This document shows, in pieces, positions 9,389-24,034 of a stretch of DNA of 64,000 nucleotides (positions are counted from its first letter, which is position 1; each line of letters starts with the position of its first letter). Below the pieces are notes generated by a model. The model made no database searches. It was given only the letters and a program-made list of their open reading frames with translations, and had not been told where the DNA came from. The stretch is from the NCBI GenBank assembly GCA_030844895.1, contig CM061233.1, positions 61,219,468-61,283,467 of the forward strand. Direction: 5' to 3'. The DNA comes from Ambrosia x helenae (Eukaryota > Streptophyta > Magnoliopsida > Asterales > Asteraceae). Both the position numbers and the translations under genes were made by a program.

Positions 9389-10813
9389 AGGTTTGCGTTA
9401 ATCTCTAGCTAATCTTCTTATTACAATTATATTTCATATATATATTGATACGTACTACGCGTGGGACTTGTTAGATTGTAATACTTAGGATATATATCAT
9501 ATATATAATTTTTATATATATAATTCAGTATATATTAGATAGTCCTAAACTCGGGGTTTATTATTGACACGACACGGACATCCTAAATCTAGCTGGCCAT
9601 TACAGCTTGGCGTTCAAAATATATACAGCTGGCCATTACAGCTTGGCACACGAACCTAAAGAACTCTAGACACGAACTTACCCGGATGATGGTTCGGCAG
9701 AGCGTATTATTATTAACCCGAGTCTAGTATATCGTCAATATATCAAATTGTGTATATATAAACGTATATATTTTATATATGATTATTATTCTCTTATTAT
9801 TATTATCAAGTCCATACGTTATCCGTATTATATATATATTAGTATAATTCTAATAATATTCCTCGTCTAGCTATTGGACGGGTTCTATTCCGGGTGTTGA
9901 CCGAGTCACTGAGTCGACTCGGTATCGACTCTATTCTCCGATTGATTAACGGTACCTCGCAACCAAACATAATCTTTATGTTAATAATAGATTATAATAT
10001 TGTATAACTTAGGAACCAATCACTTTCACTTACTGGATTTATAACCGGACTCGGAGATTGACCGGAAGTTGTACCGAACCGGGTATTGGACCCGTCTTCT
10101 AACTTTGCTACCTTATAACAATCAACATAACAACATGTTAATAATTATAACTAATGGTACTGGTCCATAATCAAAACACAATCACTTCACATGGGAAAAA
10201 CCCGATCAGTTATTTAGAATAATCGGAAGGGGCTTGTAAGTGGTTATCAAGAACCGCTCAAAACAAAAGGATAGTTCGGTTTGTTATCGGAACCGAAAAT
10301 GAAGGGGTTGGGTAACCGAAGATTCATCGGAGCTTCCCTGGGACCCGCACGAAAACTGACCGGATCGGAATCAGTCATCCAGTCAATAGATTATCGAGTG
10401 GATTCGGTGTTATGTTAACCGTTACCTAACATGAACAAGGCTCGAGATTCCGAACAAGATCAAGATTGTGGTTTGATAATTCAATCGGTGGTTTCCGGGT
10501 TTGTTTTGGTACCAAAGATTATGAAAGGTTCGATGATAGCTGGTTATAAAGAACTCGCAACAGTCACCAGATTTGGTGACTGTCCGGCCGGTTTAGGAAC
10601 AGACGAACAGGGTCAGTGGACCGAACAAAGGAGAAGGGACTAGGGTGCTTACCGGAGGAAGAAGACGGCGTACGGCGGCGGTGGTGACCGGAGATGGAGG
10701 CGGCGGAAGCCGGCCATGGTCCTCCGGTCAGAAGCTTCTTTGGTCAGAGTATCATACACTTTGTGTGTGTATATAACTTACAGAGAGAGAGAGCGAGAGC
10801 CAAGAGGGAGGGT

Positions 10814-10826
10814 GGTTTTATAATGG
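10814..10826 (-). promoter_or_regulatory. TATA box and pyrimidine-rich initiator region, D LTR 1
   Basis: Minus strand CCATTATAAAACC followed by a CT-rich tract (about 10776-10812) typical of plant start-site regions. Repeated at 17274-17286 and 23744-23756. Confidence 0.6.
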
Positions 10827-11098
10827 AATTTAAATAGAGGGTGTTTGGCAACGGGGATAATAACTGGGACTCGGGATGTTTGGTAACGGTTATAAAAGTA
10901 AAATAATAGGCCTTTGGCAGCGAGTTAATAGCGGATAAGGAGCGTTTAACCGAGATAATAAAAGTCCAATAATTATTATCTATATAATCGGTTGAAACGG
11001 TTTGTCGCGAGATTCGAACTTGAATATTTTATTGAATAATCGGGTGGTCGGGTACGACCCGGCCCGTTTAAGAGACCCGTAACACCTCGGGTGTTACA

Positions 11099-14000
11099 TT
11101 CCCCCCCCCCTTAGGAAATTTCGTCCCCGAAATTTGAGTGATCTTGTCCTTTACACCCTTAGTCTACAAGGACGTTACAATTAGAACCAAAATGCTTGTC
11201 GTCGAGACAGGATCGGTTCCTATGGTTTGCGAGGAGCTCGATCTTGTATCAATCCAATATTATATTAGAAATGTCAATCTGTAAGACTACATCTTGATCA
11301 TATTTCTAATTACGTTTTAACCTTTCTTGCTATAGTCATGTTATTCCAGATATATGGATTATCTGTACTATTTTGATATGACTATTAAAGGTTCTCGTAT
11401 TGATACTATATTTTCATCGTTTGATATTCGGATTTATTTACAATGATGGATTCTAGATAGTTTTTAAGAGATAGAAACGGAAGTCCCTTCATTATCACGA
11501 CTTGAACGGGATCCGAGCTACTACCTCTTTTATTCGAAATTTAGAATTTACCATCATTGTAATTTCGATTCTTAAAGAGTAGGAATAACCTTTGGTAACT
11601 ATCGGATTACTTCTTACAAATTCTATCCTTTAAGTTCCATCTATATCGATGTAATATGGTTGATCTCTGGGTTATCTCTATTTGTGGATATACTTAGGAG
11701 GTTTCTCAGATCATTAGACATATCTTATACGGAGTCTAAAGGTGCCGGAAAAGACTAATTGAATTTGTTGAATTACACGGTTTCAACAATTTCTTTTCAT
11801 TATCTTGATCTATTGGTCATTGAGATTTCTCTTAAATCATCTATAATAATCTTACTGACTATTTCATTGATGATTGACTGCTTTGTATCTAATACATATT
11901 ATTTGACTTTTCTTATTGTATTATCGTGAATGAGGTCTTTCACAATTCTACAGTCAATATATGTAAATTTATCTTTATAGTCTCGGAATTTACTGGTAAC
12001 AGTCGTTGTTACGATTCTTTGACTTAAGATTCTTATGGCAATGCATCAATTATTCTTTCTCAAAATCATGATTATCATTCGGGATTAATATACTTATGGC
12101 ATTAACTATTTCCATAAAATTTTTTTCTTAATTCGAGTTCGGGATTCGTCGAGACTCTCGGTAGAATATTCTTTATAATTTTCTAGTCGTTTTCGTACAA
12201 CTTATATTTTTATCTGATAATTTCTTTTATTGTTTATATTCTTATAATATTTTCTTTTGGTATATCGGATGCCTTTTAATATTATTTGGCACTTCAATTG
12301 CCTTCTCGTGATATATGGCATTTCCAATGCCTTTTTATTATTCAGACATATCGGATGTCTTTTCAAATTATAATTCTTTTTATTGTCGATTTATATTCTT
12401 TTATATCCAACTTATTATAAGCGAGGCTTATTTCATCGGGATATTTGTATAGATAGTTCTTGCCAGAACAGTGATTTCTTAAATGATCTCTCACAGCCTT
12501 TAACTCAGAACAGGAATTCCGTCATTCTTTGGCCAGAGAGTTTCACTGGAAAAATGAGCATAATTCTTATTCATTTTTCGTTTTCACTTCGATTATACCT
12601 TGCGAATCTCTACGCGATTCCGCTTGGTATCAATTATATTTTGATATATTCGTTATATTTTACTTCTTTTAATAATTCATTAGATTCTACTATTTCTGGT
12701 TTTTGAATCCATATAGATTTTTATCTGTTATATTTGAAGAATTTAATAATTCTTTCATCACTTCCTGAATTTCAAACTTGGTAACACTTGACCGTTTTAC
12801 CAATTTGATTGTACTATAACTCACGTGAGTTTTTATACGAAGTGACTGCGAAGATTTGTTCATAATATCATATATCCTTATAAAGAATCCTGTGACTTAG
12901 TGGCAAATGTCCGGATATACCTTCTGTAAGGGTCCGGATATCCTTTGCCACAGGGATTGCACATAGGACATACAACTAGCTTTGGTTGGCAATTAAAATC
13001 AATAAACTGATTTCTTTGATTCATAGAATTTAACCAATCGATGGTTTTTATTCTGCGAATATATTCTTAGTCGTATTCACGAAGGAATTTCAACTATATT
13101 GCCAGTTTTGTGGTCGTATTCTCCACATATGATACGCTGATAATTCAGATTTATATTTCTTCTTATTATTTATTTTCTTATTATTTCTCTTAATATGTTC
13201 GTGACTCAAACATACTGTGATCTTGATAAACTCCTACTCGAATGTTCCTGTGCCTGTGGCATTCATAATTATGTTTGCAACCATAATTACCATTCCACCT
13301 CACCTAGCATTCCAGTATTCGTTTATTTTAATCACAATAGGTATGTGTCCTTTACATATCATTTCGATATTCTGTTCTTTTATTTTCTCCTGGGTTCGAA
13401 ATTATATTATTCGGGATAAAACTTGTTGATCTAAGTCTAACGAAATAGACTGTCAATCGTTCAAGAATTTGTTCGTGTCAGAAGATATTCAATATAACAA
13501 TCCAATCTTTTTAATATCCCTGACTTGTTCGAGTCGTAGGATTAAGACGGTAGTTATATTTTAGTATAATCGAGCGAGTAAGAATTCGGTTTTGTCCGAC
13601 AGAATCCAGAGTATTTTGGTTACGGAATTTCGAGAATAATATTTTTGTCCAAATATTATTTAATTCTGGAAAGGATCAAGAATGACGTATAACTGAAATT
13701 TTTATATAATTATAAAGATGAGTTTAGATTATAAAACGGAATATGTATAATATTTATTGTTTATATTAGAATAATATCGAGGAATTATACAATCGAACAT
13801 AGATATAAAATTATACTGAAAAGACTCTTGGTATATATGTGAATACGGATTCGATTAATAAATCTTCATGAAAATACCATTAAATGCGATATGAAATATG
13901 TTTCAGTAAAATAATACGGTCGTGGTTCAATACGATTTTCATGTTTCAAAATAAAACTTTTTAGGGAGGATTTATAATAACAATACTGGTTCGAGTTTCG

Positions 14001-15224
14001 TAATGATATTTATTTTTGAAAATAATAACTATTTAAAAGAGTCGCGGTAGAAATTTTTCATAGTATCAGAATTCTTAAATTTTTAATAAATAAGCTCTTA
14101 TTACCGATTGATAAAACAAAATAGATTTCTCAAATGTTGACGTCAAACTTTTACTGTTAAATGAATTATACTGAATTATCTGAAAACGTGATCGTCAAAT
14201 TAAACAGATTCGGGGGACGTTTTAATAATATAAGGAGTATCAATAATAGATTTGATAAAGAGAAAATTATAGTATTGACGGATTTTTCGCAGTCTTATAA
14301 ATTTGAATAAATCGTTATTTAAAATCGGGGTATATATATATTTTTACTAAAAATCGAAATACTGGTTTAGTATAAAAATAATAATGACTAAAAATAAATT
14401 CAATAAACTTCAAAATTATACTAAAAATATTTAAAACTTTTTAAGTAATAGTGGAATATATTTGATCTTTGATTAAATAATCGAGAGAAATTCTTTAGAA
14501 ACACAGTATTTATATGTCTCTAGCATATCGGATTTTATAAAAATTTCGGAATTTACGGAGTAAAAATAATGTTTCTGAAAACTTGATCATAGGAATGTTC
14601 AAGTTGGAGCGTATATTTGTATTTTATTTATAAATATTGGAATAATCGTAGGGTTAATGATCTGAAATTGGATATAATTAGCCACTGAGACTGGAGTAAT
14701 TCAATAAACTTATATGAAGTTTCTTGAATCAACGATGGATGATTTATGTTTTATGATCTATATATTTTTGTATATAACCATATATACTTTTCATAACTTT
14801 ATTCATTTCTTATTTATATCGGAATTTATTTTCTGATTTCTTTTAATATATCTGGTTTCTTTTCTGTATATTATTTCTCATTTATTGTGGCCTTAATATC
14901 CTGTAAGATTTCCCAGAAATTAGATGTGCATATAAATTCACAATTGTGTACAGAATTGTCAATTTACCTCACAAAATCATTCTAGTAATATCCTGTAGTG
15001 GATTCGTTTTAATTTCTAATATACTATTATGGTTCTCACCAACTTTATAATGGTTTGACATTTAGGTACCCAAAAATTTACTCGTCAAATATTTTCTTTA
15101 ATATTTCTGATATCATAATTATTTTTCTAAGCAAAACTTTTTTTTTTTTTTTTGAAAATACTCTGGTACATCTTGGATTAATAAAGACTTCAAGACTGTC
15201 ATTAAGCGTCGCTCTGATACCACC
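11099..15224 (-). mobile_element. Composite D internal region 1, non-coding (LARD-like)
   Basis: 4126 bp between LTRs 1 and 2. Next to LTR 1 the minus strand has CGGGGACGAAATTTCC and a polypurine tract of about ten G (11099-11114), the standard 3' end of a plant gypsy element. Next to LTR 2 is the primer site TGGTATCAGAGC (15211-15222). Between them the sequence is AT-rich, and I found no gag or pol reading frame on either strand. This matches a large retrotransposon derivative that depends on proteins of a related autonomous element. The many short open frames show no recognisable domain. Confidence 0.85.
15211..15222 (-). other. Primer-binding site, D internal region 1
   Basis: Minus strand TGGTATCAGAGC, two nucleotides from the LTR edge; the second unit has the same site at 21678-21689. 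Confidence 0.88.
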
Positions 15225-17560
15225 TGTAACGACCCTAGCAGACGGAGCCGGATCGTCGGGTCGGGTTATCGGAGCTACACAGCGGAATTCAGGATAATAA
15301 CAGTCTTTAGTCTTCCAGGATCCACGTCATCATATCTGTTGGGTTACCTGAACACATGCCAAAAATAGTTTCTGTCAACATAAAGTTGGTGAGGTCGTGT
15401 ATTTTATAAAGTGAATGGCCAGTTCGTTTATTGATAATTCTTTTATTTAAAATATTCTTTTATAAACATGTTTTACAGTTATAACTTGTAGAGGGGAAAA
15501 TATATTCTATTATATCAATTCGATTATATGTCGATTCTAATATATTATTCCGATTATATTCTATTGGTTGCCATTCCTATCTATGGTATCACTCTGCTTG
15601 TGATCAATATAATTATTTCTACCCTCTACTCAGGTAAAACTGGTTCTTGTCCTCTAGTTGGACAAGAAAGGAAATGGCGATACCGTCCAGTACTGTCCTT
15701 GTCGTTTCTATTACCCCCTTTTTATTATATAACTTTTATTAGTAATCATTCTTTTATGTAAAGCATTATTATGTTTTCTTATAAATGACATGTATTCCTC
15801 CGAAAACACTTAATAAAACAGTAAAAGTGGGGAGTTCACGATACTCACAGGTTTGCGTTAATCTCTAGCTAATCTTCTTATTACAATTATATTTCATATA
15901 TATATTGATACGTATTACGCGTGGGACTTGTTAGATTGTAATACTTAGGTTATATATCATATATATAATTTATATATATAGAATTCAGTATATATTAGAT
16001 AGTCCTAAACTTGGTGTTTATTATTGACACAACACGGACATCCTAAATCTAGCTGGCCATTATAGCTTGGCGTTCAAAATATATACAGCTGGCCATTACA
16101 GCTTGGCACACGAACCTAAAGAACTCTAGACACGAACTTACCCGGATGATGGTTCGGCAGAGCGTATTATTATTAACCCGAGTCTAGTATATCGTCAATA
16201 TATCAAATTGTGTATATATAAACGTATATATTTTATATATGATTATTATTCTCTTATTATTATTATCAAGTCCGTACGTTATCCGTATTATATATATATT
16301 AGTATAATTCTAATAATATTCCTCGTCTAGCTATTGGACCGGGTTCTATTCCGGGTGTTGACCGAGTCACTGAGTCGACTCGGTATCGACTCTATTCTCT
16401 GATTGATTAACGGTACCTCGCAACCAAACATAATCTTTATGTTAATAATAGATTATAAGATTGTATAACTTAGGAACCAATCACTTTCACTTACCGGATT
16501 TATAACCGGACTCGGAGATTGACCGGAAGTTGAACCGAACCGGGTATTGGACCCGTCTTCTAACTTTGGTACCTTATAACAATCAACCTAACAACATGTT
16601 AATAATTATAACTAATGGTACTTGTCCATAATCAAAACACAATCACTTCGCATGGGAAAAACCCGATCAGTTATTTAGAATAATCGGAAGGGGCTTGTAA
16701 GTGGTTATCAAGAACCGCTCAAAACAAAAGGATGGTTCGGTTTGTTATCGGAACTGAAAATGAAGGGGTTAGGTAACCGAAGATTCATCGGAGCTTCCCT
16801 GGGACCCGCACGGAAACTGACCGGATCGGAATCAGTCATCCAGTCAATAGATTATCGAGTGGATTCGGTGTTATGTTAACCGTTACCTAACATGAACAAG
16901 GCTCGAGATTCCGAACAAGATCAAGATTGTGGTTTGATAATTCAATCGGTGGTTTCCGGGTTTGTTTTGGTACCAAAGATTATGAAAGGTTCGATGATAG
17001 CTGGTTATAAAGAACTCGCAACAGTCACCAGATTTGGTGACTGTCCGGCCGGTTTAGGAACAGACGAACAGGGTCAGTGGACCGGAACAAAGGAGAAGGG
17101 ACTAGGGTGCTTACCGGAGGAAGAAGACGGCGTACGGCGGCGGTGGTGACCGGAGATGGAGGCGGAGGAAGCCGGCCATGGTCCTCCGGTCAGAAGCTTC
17201 TTTGGTCAGAGTATCACACACTTTGTGTGTCTATATAACTTACAGAGAGAGAGAGCGAGAGACAAGAGGGAGGGTGGTTTTATAATGGAATTTAAATAGA
17301 GGGTGTTTGGCAACGGGGATAATAACTGGGACTCGGGATGTTTGGTAACGGTTATAAAAGTAAAATAATAGGCGTTTGGCAGCGAGTTAATAGCGGATAA
17401 GGAGCGTTTAACCAAGATAATAAAAGTCCAATAATTATTATCTATATAGTCGGTTGAAACGGTTTGTCGCGAGATTCGAACTTGACTATTTTATTGAATA
17501 ATCGGGTGGTCGGGTACGACCCGACCCGTTTAAGAGACCCGTAACACCTCGGGTGTTACA
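15225..17560 (-). repeat. Composite D, LTR 2 (shared middle LTR)
   Basis: 2336 bp. It serves as 5' LTR for internal region 1 and 3' LTR for internal region 2. It has its own substitutions relative to LTRs 1 and 3 (for example GTTGAACC and TTAACCAAGATA) and no obvious half-and-half mosaic pattern. TATA box at 17274-17286, predicted intron at 15348-15848. Confidence 0.95.
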
Positions 17561-20500
17561 TTCCCCCCCCCCCTTATGAAATTTTGTCCCCGAAATTTGA
17601 GTGATCTTGTCCTTTACACCCTTAGTCTACAAGGACGTTACAATTAGAACCAAAATGCTTGTCGTCGAGACAGGATCGGTTCCTATGGTTTGCGAGGAGC
17701 TCGATCTTGTATCAATCCAATATTATATTAGAAATGTCAATCTGTAAGACTACATCTTGATCATATTTCTAATTACGTTTTAACCTTTCTTGCTATAGTC
17801 ATGTTATTCCAGATATATGGATTATCTGTACTATTTTGATATGACTATTAAAGGTTCTCGTATTGATACTATATTTTCATCGTTTGATATTCGGATTTAT
17901 TTACAATGATGGATTCTAGATAGTTTTTAAGAGATAGAAACGGAAGTCCCTTCATTATCACGACTTGAACGGGATCCGAGCTACTACCTCTTTTATTCGA
18001 AATTTAGAATTTACCATCATTGTAATTTCGATTCTTAAAGAGTAGGAATAACCTTTGGTAACTATCGGATTACTTCTTACAAATTCTATCCTTTAAGTTC
18101 CATCTATATCGATGTAATATGGTTGATCTCTGGGTTATCTCTATTTGTGGATATACTTAGGAGGTTTCTCAGATCATTAGACATATCTTATACGGAGTCT
18201 AAAGGTGCCGGAAAAGACTAATTGAATTTGTTGAATTACACGGTTTCAACAATTTCTTTTCATTATCTTGATCTATTGGTCATTGAGATTTCTCTTAAAT
18301 CATCTATAATAATCTTACTGACTATTTCATTGATGATTGACTGCTTTGTATCTAATACATATTATTTGACTTTTCTTATTGTATTATCGTGAATGAGGTC
18401 TTTCACAATTCTACAGTCAATATATGTAAATTTATCTTTATAGTCTCGGAATTTACTGGTAACAGTCGTTGTTACGATTCTTTGACTTAAGATTCTTATG
18501 GCAATGCATCAATTATTCTTTCTCAAAATCATGATTATCATTCGGGATTAATATACTTATGGCATTAACTATTTCCATAAAATTTTTTTCTTAATTCGAG
18601 TTCGGGATTCGTCGAGACTCTCGGTAGAATATTCTTTATAATTTTCTAGTCGTTTTCGTACAACTTATATTTTTATCTGATAATTTCTTTTATTGTTTAT
18701 ATTCTTATAATATTTTCTTTTGGTATATCGGATGCCTTTTAATATTATTTGGCACTTCAATTGCCTTCTCGTGATATATGGCATTTCCAATGCCTTTTTA
18801 TTATTCAGACATATCGGATGTCTTTTCAAATTATAATTCTTTTTATTGTCGATTTATATTCTTTTATATCCAACTTATTATAAGCGAGGCTTATTTCATC
18901 GGGATATTTGTATAGATAGTTCTTGCCAGAACAGTGATTTCTTAAATGATCTCTCACAGCCTTTAACTCAGAACAGGAATTCCGTCATTCTTTGGCCAGA
19001 GAGTTTCACTGGAAAAATGAGCATAATTCTTATTCATTTTTCGTTTTCACTTCGATTATACCTTGCGAATCTCTACGCGATTCCGCTTGGTATCAATTAT
19101 ATTTTGATATATTCGTTATATTTTACTTCTTTTAATAATTCATTAGATTCTACTATTTCTGGTTTTTGAATCCATATAGATTTTTATCTGTTATATTTGA
19201 AGAATTTAATAATTCTTTCATCACTTCCTGAATTTCAAACTTGGTAACACTTGACCGTTTTACCAATTTGATTGTACTATAACTCACGTGAGTTTTTATA
19301 CGAAGTGACTGCGAAGGTTTGTTCATAATATCATATATCCTTATAAAGAATCCTGTGACTTAGTGGCAAATGTCCGGATATACCTTCTGTAAGGGTCCGG
19401 ATATCCTTTGCCACAGGGATTGCACATAGGACATACAACTAGCTTTGGTTGGCAATTAAAATCAATAAACTGATTTCTTTGATTCATAGAATTTAACCAA
19501 TCGATGGTTTTTATTCTGCGAATATATTCTTAGTCGTATTCACGAAGGAATTTCAACTATATTGCCAGTTTTGTGGTCGTATTCTCCACATATGATACGC
19601 TGATAATTCAGATTTATATTTCTTCTTATTATTTATTTTCTTATTATTTCTCTTAATATGTTCGTGACTCAAACATACTGTGATCTTGATAAACTCCTAC
19701 TCGAATGTTCCTGTGCCTGTGGCATTCATAATTATGTTTGCAACCATAATTACCATTCCACCTCACCTAGCATTCCAGTATTCGTTTATTTTAATCACAA
19801 TATGTATGTGTCCTTTACATATTATTTCGATATTCTGTTCTTTTATTTTCTCCTGGGTTCGAAATTATATTATTCGGGATAAAACTTGTTGATCTAAGTC
19901 TAACGAAATAGACTGTCAATCGTTCAAGAATTTGTTCGTGTCAGAAGATATTCAATATAACAATCCAATCTTTTTAATATCCCTGACTTGTTCGAGTCGT
20001 AGAATTAAGACGGTAGTTATATTTTAGTATAATCGAGCGAGAAAGAATTCGGTTTCGTCCGACAGAATCCAGAGTATTTTGGTTACGGAATTTCGAGAAT
20101 AATATTTTTGTCCAAATATTATTTAATTCTGGAAAGGATCAAGAATGACGTATAACTGAAATTTTTATATAATTATAAAGATGAGTTTAGATTATAAAAC
20201 GGAATATGTATAATATTTATTGTTTATATTAGAATAATATCGAGGAATTATACAATCGAACATAGATATAAAATTATACTGAAAAGACTCTTGGTATATA
20301 TATGAATACGGATTCGATTAATAAATCTTCATGAAAATACCATTAAATGCGATATGAAATATGTTTCGGTAAAATAATACGGTCGTGGTTCAATACGATT
20401 TTCATGTTTCAAAATAAAACTTTTTAGGGAGGATTTATAATAACAATACTGGTTCGAGTTTCGTGATGATATTTATTTTTGAAAATAATAACTATTTAAA

Positions 20501-21691
20501 AGAGTCGCGGTAGAAATTTTTCATAGTATCGGAATTCTTAAATTTTTAATAAATAAGCTCTTATTACCGATTGATAAAACAAAATAGATTTCTCAAAATG
20601 TTGACGTCAAACTTTTACTGTTAAATGAATTATACTGAATTATCTGAAAACGTGATCGTCAAATTAAACAGATTCGGGGGACGTTTTAATAATATAAGGA
20701 GTATCAATAATAGATTTGATAAAGAGAAAATTATAGTATTGACGGATTTTTCGCAGTCTTATAAATTTGAATAAATCGTTATTTAAAATCGGGGTATATA
20801 TATATTTTTACTAAAAATCGAAATACTGGTTTAGTATAAAAATAATAATGACTAAAAATAAATTCAATAAACTTCAAAATTATACTAAAAATATTTAAAA
20901 CTTTTTAAGTAATAGTGGAATATATTTGATCTTTGATTAAATAATCGAGAGAAATTCTTTAGAAACACAGTATTTATGTCTCTAGCATATCGGATTTTAT
21001 ATAAATTTCGGAATTTACGGAGTAAAAATAATGTTTCCGAAAACTTGATCATAGGAATGTTCAAGTTGGAGCGTATATTTGTATTTTATTTATAAATATT
21101 GGAATAATCGTAGGGTTAATGATCTGAAATTGGATATAATTAGCCACTGAGACTGGAGTAATTCAATAAACTTATATGAAGTTTCTTGAATCAACGATGG
21201 ATGCTTTATGTTTTATGATCTATATATTTTTGTATATAACCATATATACTTTTCATAACTTTATTCATTTCTTATTTATATCGGAATTTATTTTCTGATT
21301 TCTTTTAATATATCTGGTTTCTTTTCTGTATATTATTTCTCATTTATTGTGGCCTTTAATATCCTGTAAGATTTCCCAGAAATTAGATGTGCATATAAAT
21401 TCACAATTGTGTACAGAATTGTCAATTTACCTCACAAAATCATTCTAGTAATATCCTGTAGTGGATTCGTTTTAATTTCTAATATACTGTTATGGTTCTC
21501 ACCAACTTTATAATGGTTTGACATTTAGGTACCCAAAAATTTACTCGTCAAATATTTTCTTTAATATTTCTGATATCATAATTATTTTTCTAAGCAAAAC
21601 TTCTTTTTTTTTTTTTTTTTGAAAATACTCTGGTAGATCCTGGATTAATAAAGACTTTAAGACTGTCATTAAGCGTCGCTCTGATACCACC
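17561..21691 (-). mobile_element. Composite D internal region 2, non-coding
   Basis: 4131 bp, nearly identical to 11099-15224 apart from small indels and substitutions. PPT at the left edge, primer site at 21678-21689. No coding frame. Confidence 0.85.
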
Positions 21692-24029
21692 TGTAACGAC
21701 CCTAGCAGACGGAGCCGGGTCGTCGGGTCGGGTTATCGGAGCTACACAGCGGAATTCAGGATAATAACAGTCTTTAGTCTTCCAGGATCCACGTCATCAT
21801 ATCTGTTGGGTTACCTGAACACATGCCAAAAATAGTTTCTGTCAACATAAAGTTGGTGAGGTCGTGTATTTTATAAAGTGAATGGCCAGTTCGTTTATTG
21901 ATAATTCTTTTATTTAAAATATTCTTTTATAAACATGTTTTACAGTTATAACTTCTGGAGGGGAAAATATATTCTATTATATCAATTCGATTATATGTCG
22001 ATTCTAATATATTATTCCGATTATATTCTATTGGTTGCCATTCCTATCTATGGTATCACTCTGCTTGTGATCAATATAATTATTTCTACCCTCTACTTGG
22101 GTAAAACTGGTTCTTGTCCTCTAGTTGGACAAGAAAGGAAATGGTGATACCGTTTAGTACTGTCCTTGTCGTTTCTATTACCCCCTTTTTATTATATAAC
22201 TTTTATTAGTAATCATTCTTTTATGTAAAGCATTATTATGATTTCTTATAAATGACATGTATTCCCCCGAAAACACTTAATAAAACAGTAAAAGTGGGGA
22301 GTTCACGATACTCACAGGTTTGCGTTAATCTCTAGCTAATCTTCTTATTACAATTATATTTCATATATATATTGATAAGTATTACGTGTGGGACTTGTTA
22401 GATTGTAATACTTAGGATATATATCATATATATAATTTATATATATAGAATTCAGTATATATTAGATAGTCCTAAACTCGGGGTTTATTATTGAAACGAC
22501 ACGGACATCCTAAATCTAGCTGGCCATTACAGCTTGGCGTTCAAAATATATACAGCTGGCCATTACAGCTTGGCACACGAACCTAAAGAACTCTAGACAC
22601 GAACTTACCCGGATGATGGTTCGGCAGAGCGTATTATTATTAACCCGAGTCTAGTATATCGTCAATATATCAAATTGTGTATATATAAACGTATATATTT
22701 TATATATGATTATTATTCTCTTATTATTATTATCAAGTCCGTACGTTATCCGTATTATATATATATATTAGTATAATTCTAATAATATTCCTCGTCTAGC
22801 TATTGGACAGGGTTCTATTCCGGGTGTTGACCGAGTCACTGAGTCGACTCGGTATCGACTCTATTCTCCGATTGATTAACGGTACCTCGCAACCAAACAT
22901 AATCTTTATGTTAATAATAGATTATAATATTGTATAACTTAGGAACCAATCACTTTCACTTACTGGATTTATAACCGGACTCGGAGATTGACCGGAAGTT
23001 GTACCGAACCGGGTATTGGACCCGTCTTCTAACTTTGCTACCTTATAACAATCAACATAACAACATGTTAATAATTATAACTAATGGTACTTGTCCATAA
23101 TCAAAACACAATCACTTCACATGGGAAAAACCCGATCAGTTATTTAGAATAATCGGAAGGGGCTTGTAAGTGGTTATCAAGAACCGCTCAAAACAAAAGG
23201 ATGGTTCGGTTTGTTATCGGAACCGAAAATGAAGGGGTTGGGTAACCGAAGATTCATCGGAGCTTCCCTGGGACCCGCACGGAAACTGACCGGATCGGAA
23301 TCAGTCATCCTGTCAATAGATTATCGAGTGGATTCGGTGTTATGTTAACCGTTACCTAACATGAACAAGGCTCGAGATTCCGAACAAGATCAAGATTGTG
23401 GTTTGATAATTCAATCGGTGGTTTCCGGGTTTGTTTTGGTACCAAAGATTATGAAAGGTTCGATGATAGCTGGTTATAAAGAACTCGCAACAGTCACCAG
23501 ATTTGGTGACTGTCCGGCCGGTTTAGGAACAGACGAACAGGGTCAGTGGACCGGAACAAAGGAGAAGGGACTAGGGTGCTTACCGGAGGAAGAAGACGGC
23601 GTACGGCGGCGGTGGTGACCGGAGTTGGAGGCGGTGGAAGCCGGCCATGGTCCTCCGGTCAGAAGCTTCTTTGGTCAGAGTATCACACACTTTGTGTGTG
23701 TATATAACTTACAGAGAGAGAGAGCGAGAGACAAGAGGGAGGGTGGTTTTATAATGGAATTTAAATAGAGGGTGTTTGGCAACGGGGATAATAACTGGGA
23801 CTCGGGATGTTTGGTAACGGTTATAAAAGTAAAATAATAGGCGTTTGGCAGCGAGTTAATAGCGGATAAGGAGCGTTTAACCGAGATAATAAAAGTCCAA
23901 TAATTATTATCTATATAATCGGTTGAAACGGTTTGTCGCGAGATTCGAACTTGAATATTTTATTGAATAATCGGGTGGTCGGGTACGACCCGGCCCGTTT
24001 AAGAGACCCGTAACACCTCGGGTGTTACA
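21692..24029 (-). repeat. Composite D, LTR 3 (5' LTR)
   Basis: 2338 bp, TGTAACGACC to GGGTGTTACA. The right flank TAATA (24030-24034) is the second target-site copy. Predicted intron 21815-22315 and TATA box 23744-23756. Confidence 0.95.
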
Positions 24030-24034
24030 TAATA
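24030..24034 (+). repeat. Target-site duplication of composite D, right copy
   Basis: TAATA, matching 8761-8765. Confidence 0.9.

Larger units (their letters stand above)
8766..11098 (-). repeat. Composite D, LTR 1
   Basis: 2333 bp, plus strand TGTAACGACC to GGGTGTTACA. PPT and primer-site positions show that the element is transcribed on the minus strand, so this is the terminal 3' LTR. It contains a predicted intron (8889-9388), a TATA box (10814-10826), a 20-nt direct repeat AGCTGGCCATTACAGCTTGG (9591 and about 9627) and four degenerate direct repeats of about 35 bp upstream of the TATA box (10838-10990, around TTTGGCAACGGGATAATAA). It is nearly identical to LTRs 2 and 3, differing by scattered substitutions. 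Confidence 0.95.

Noticed and set aside
8766..24029. Satellite or ordinary tandem repeat with a 6.46-kb unit
   Set aside because: The units have LTR termini, primer sites, polypurine tracts and one outer target duplication, so it is a recombined LTR element.
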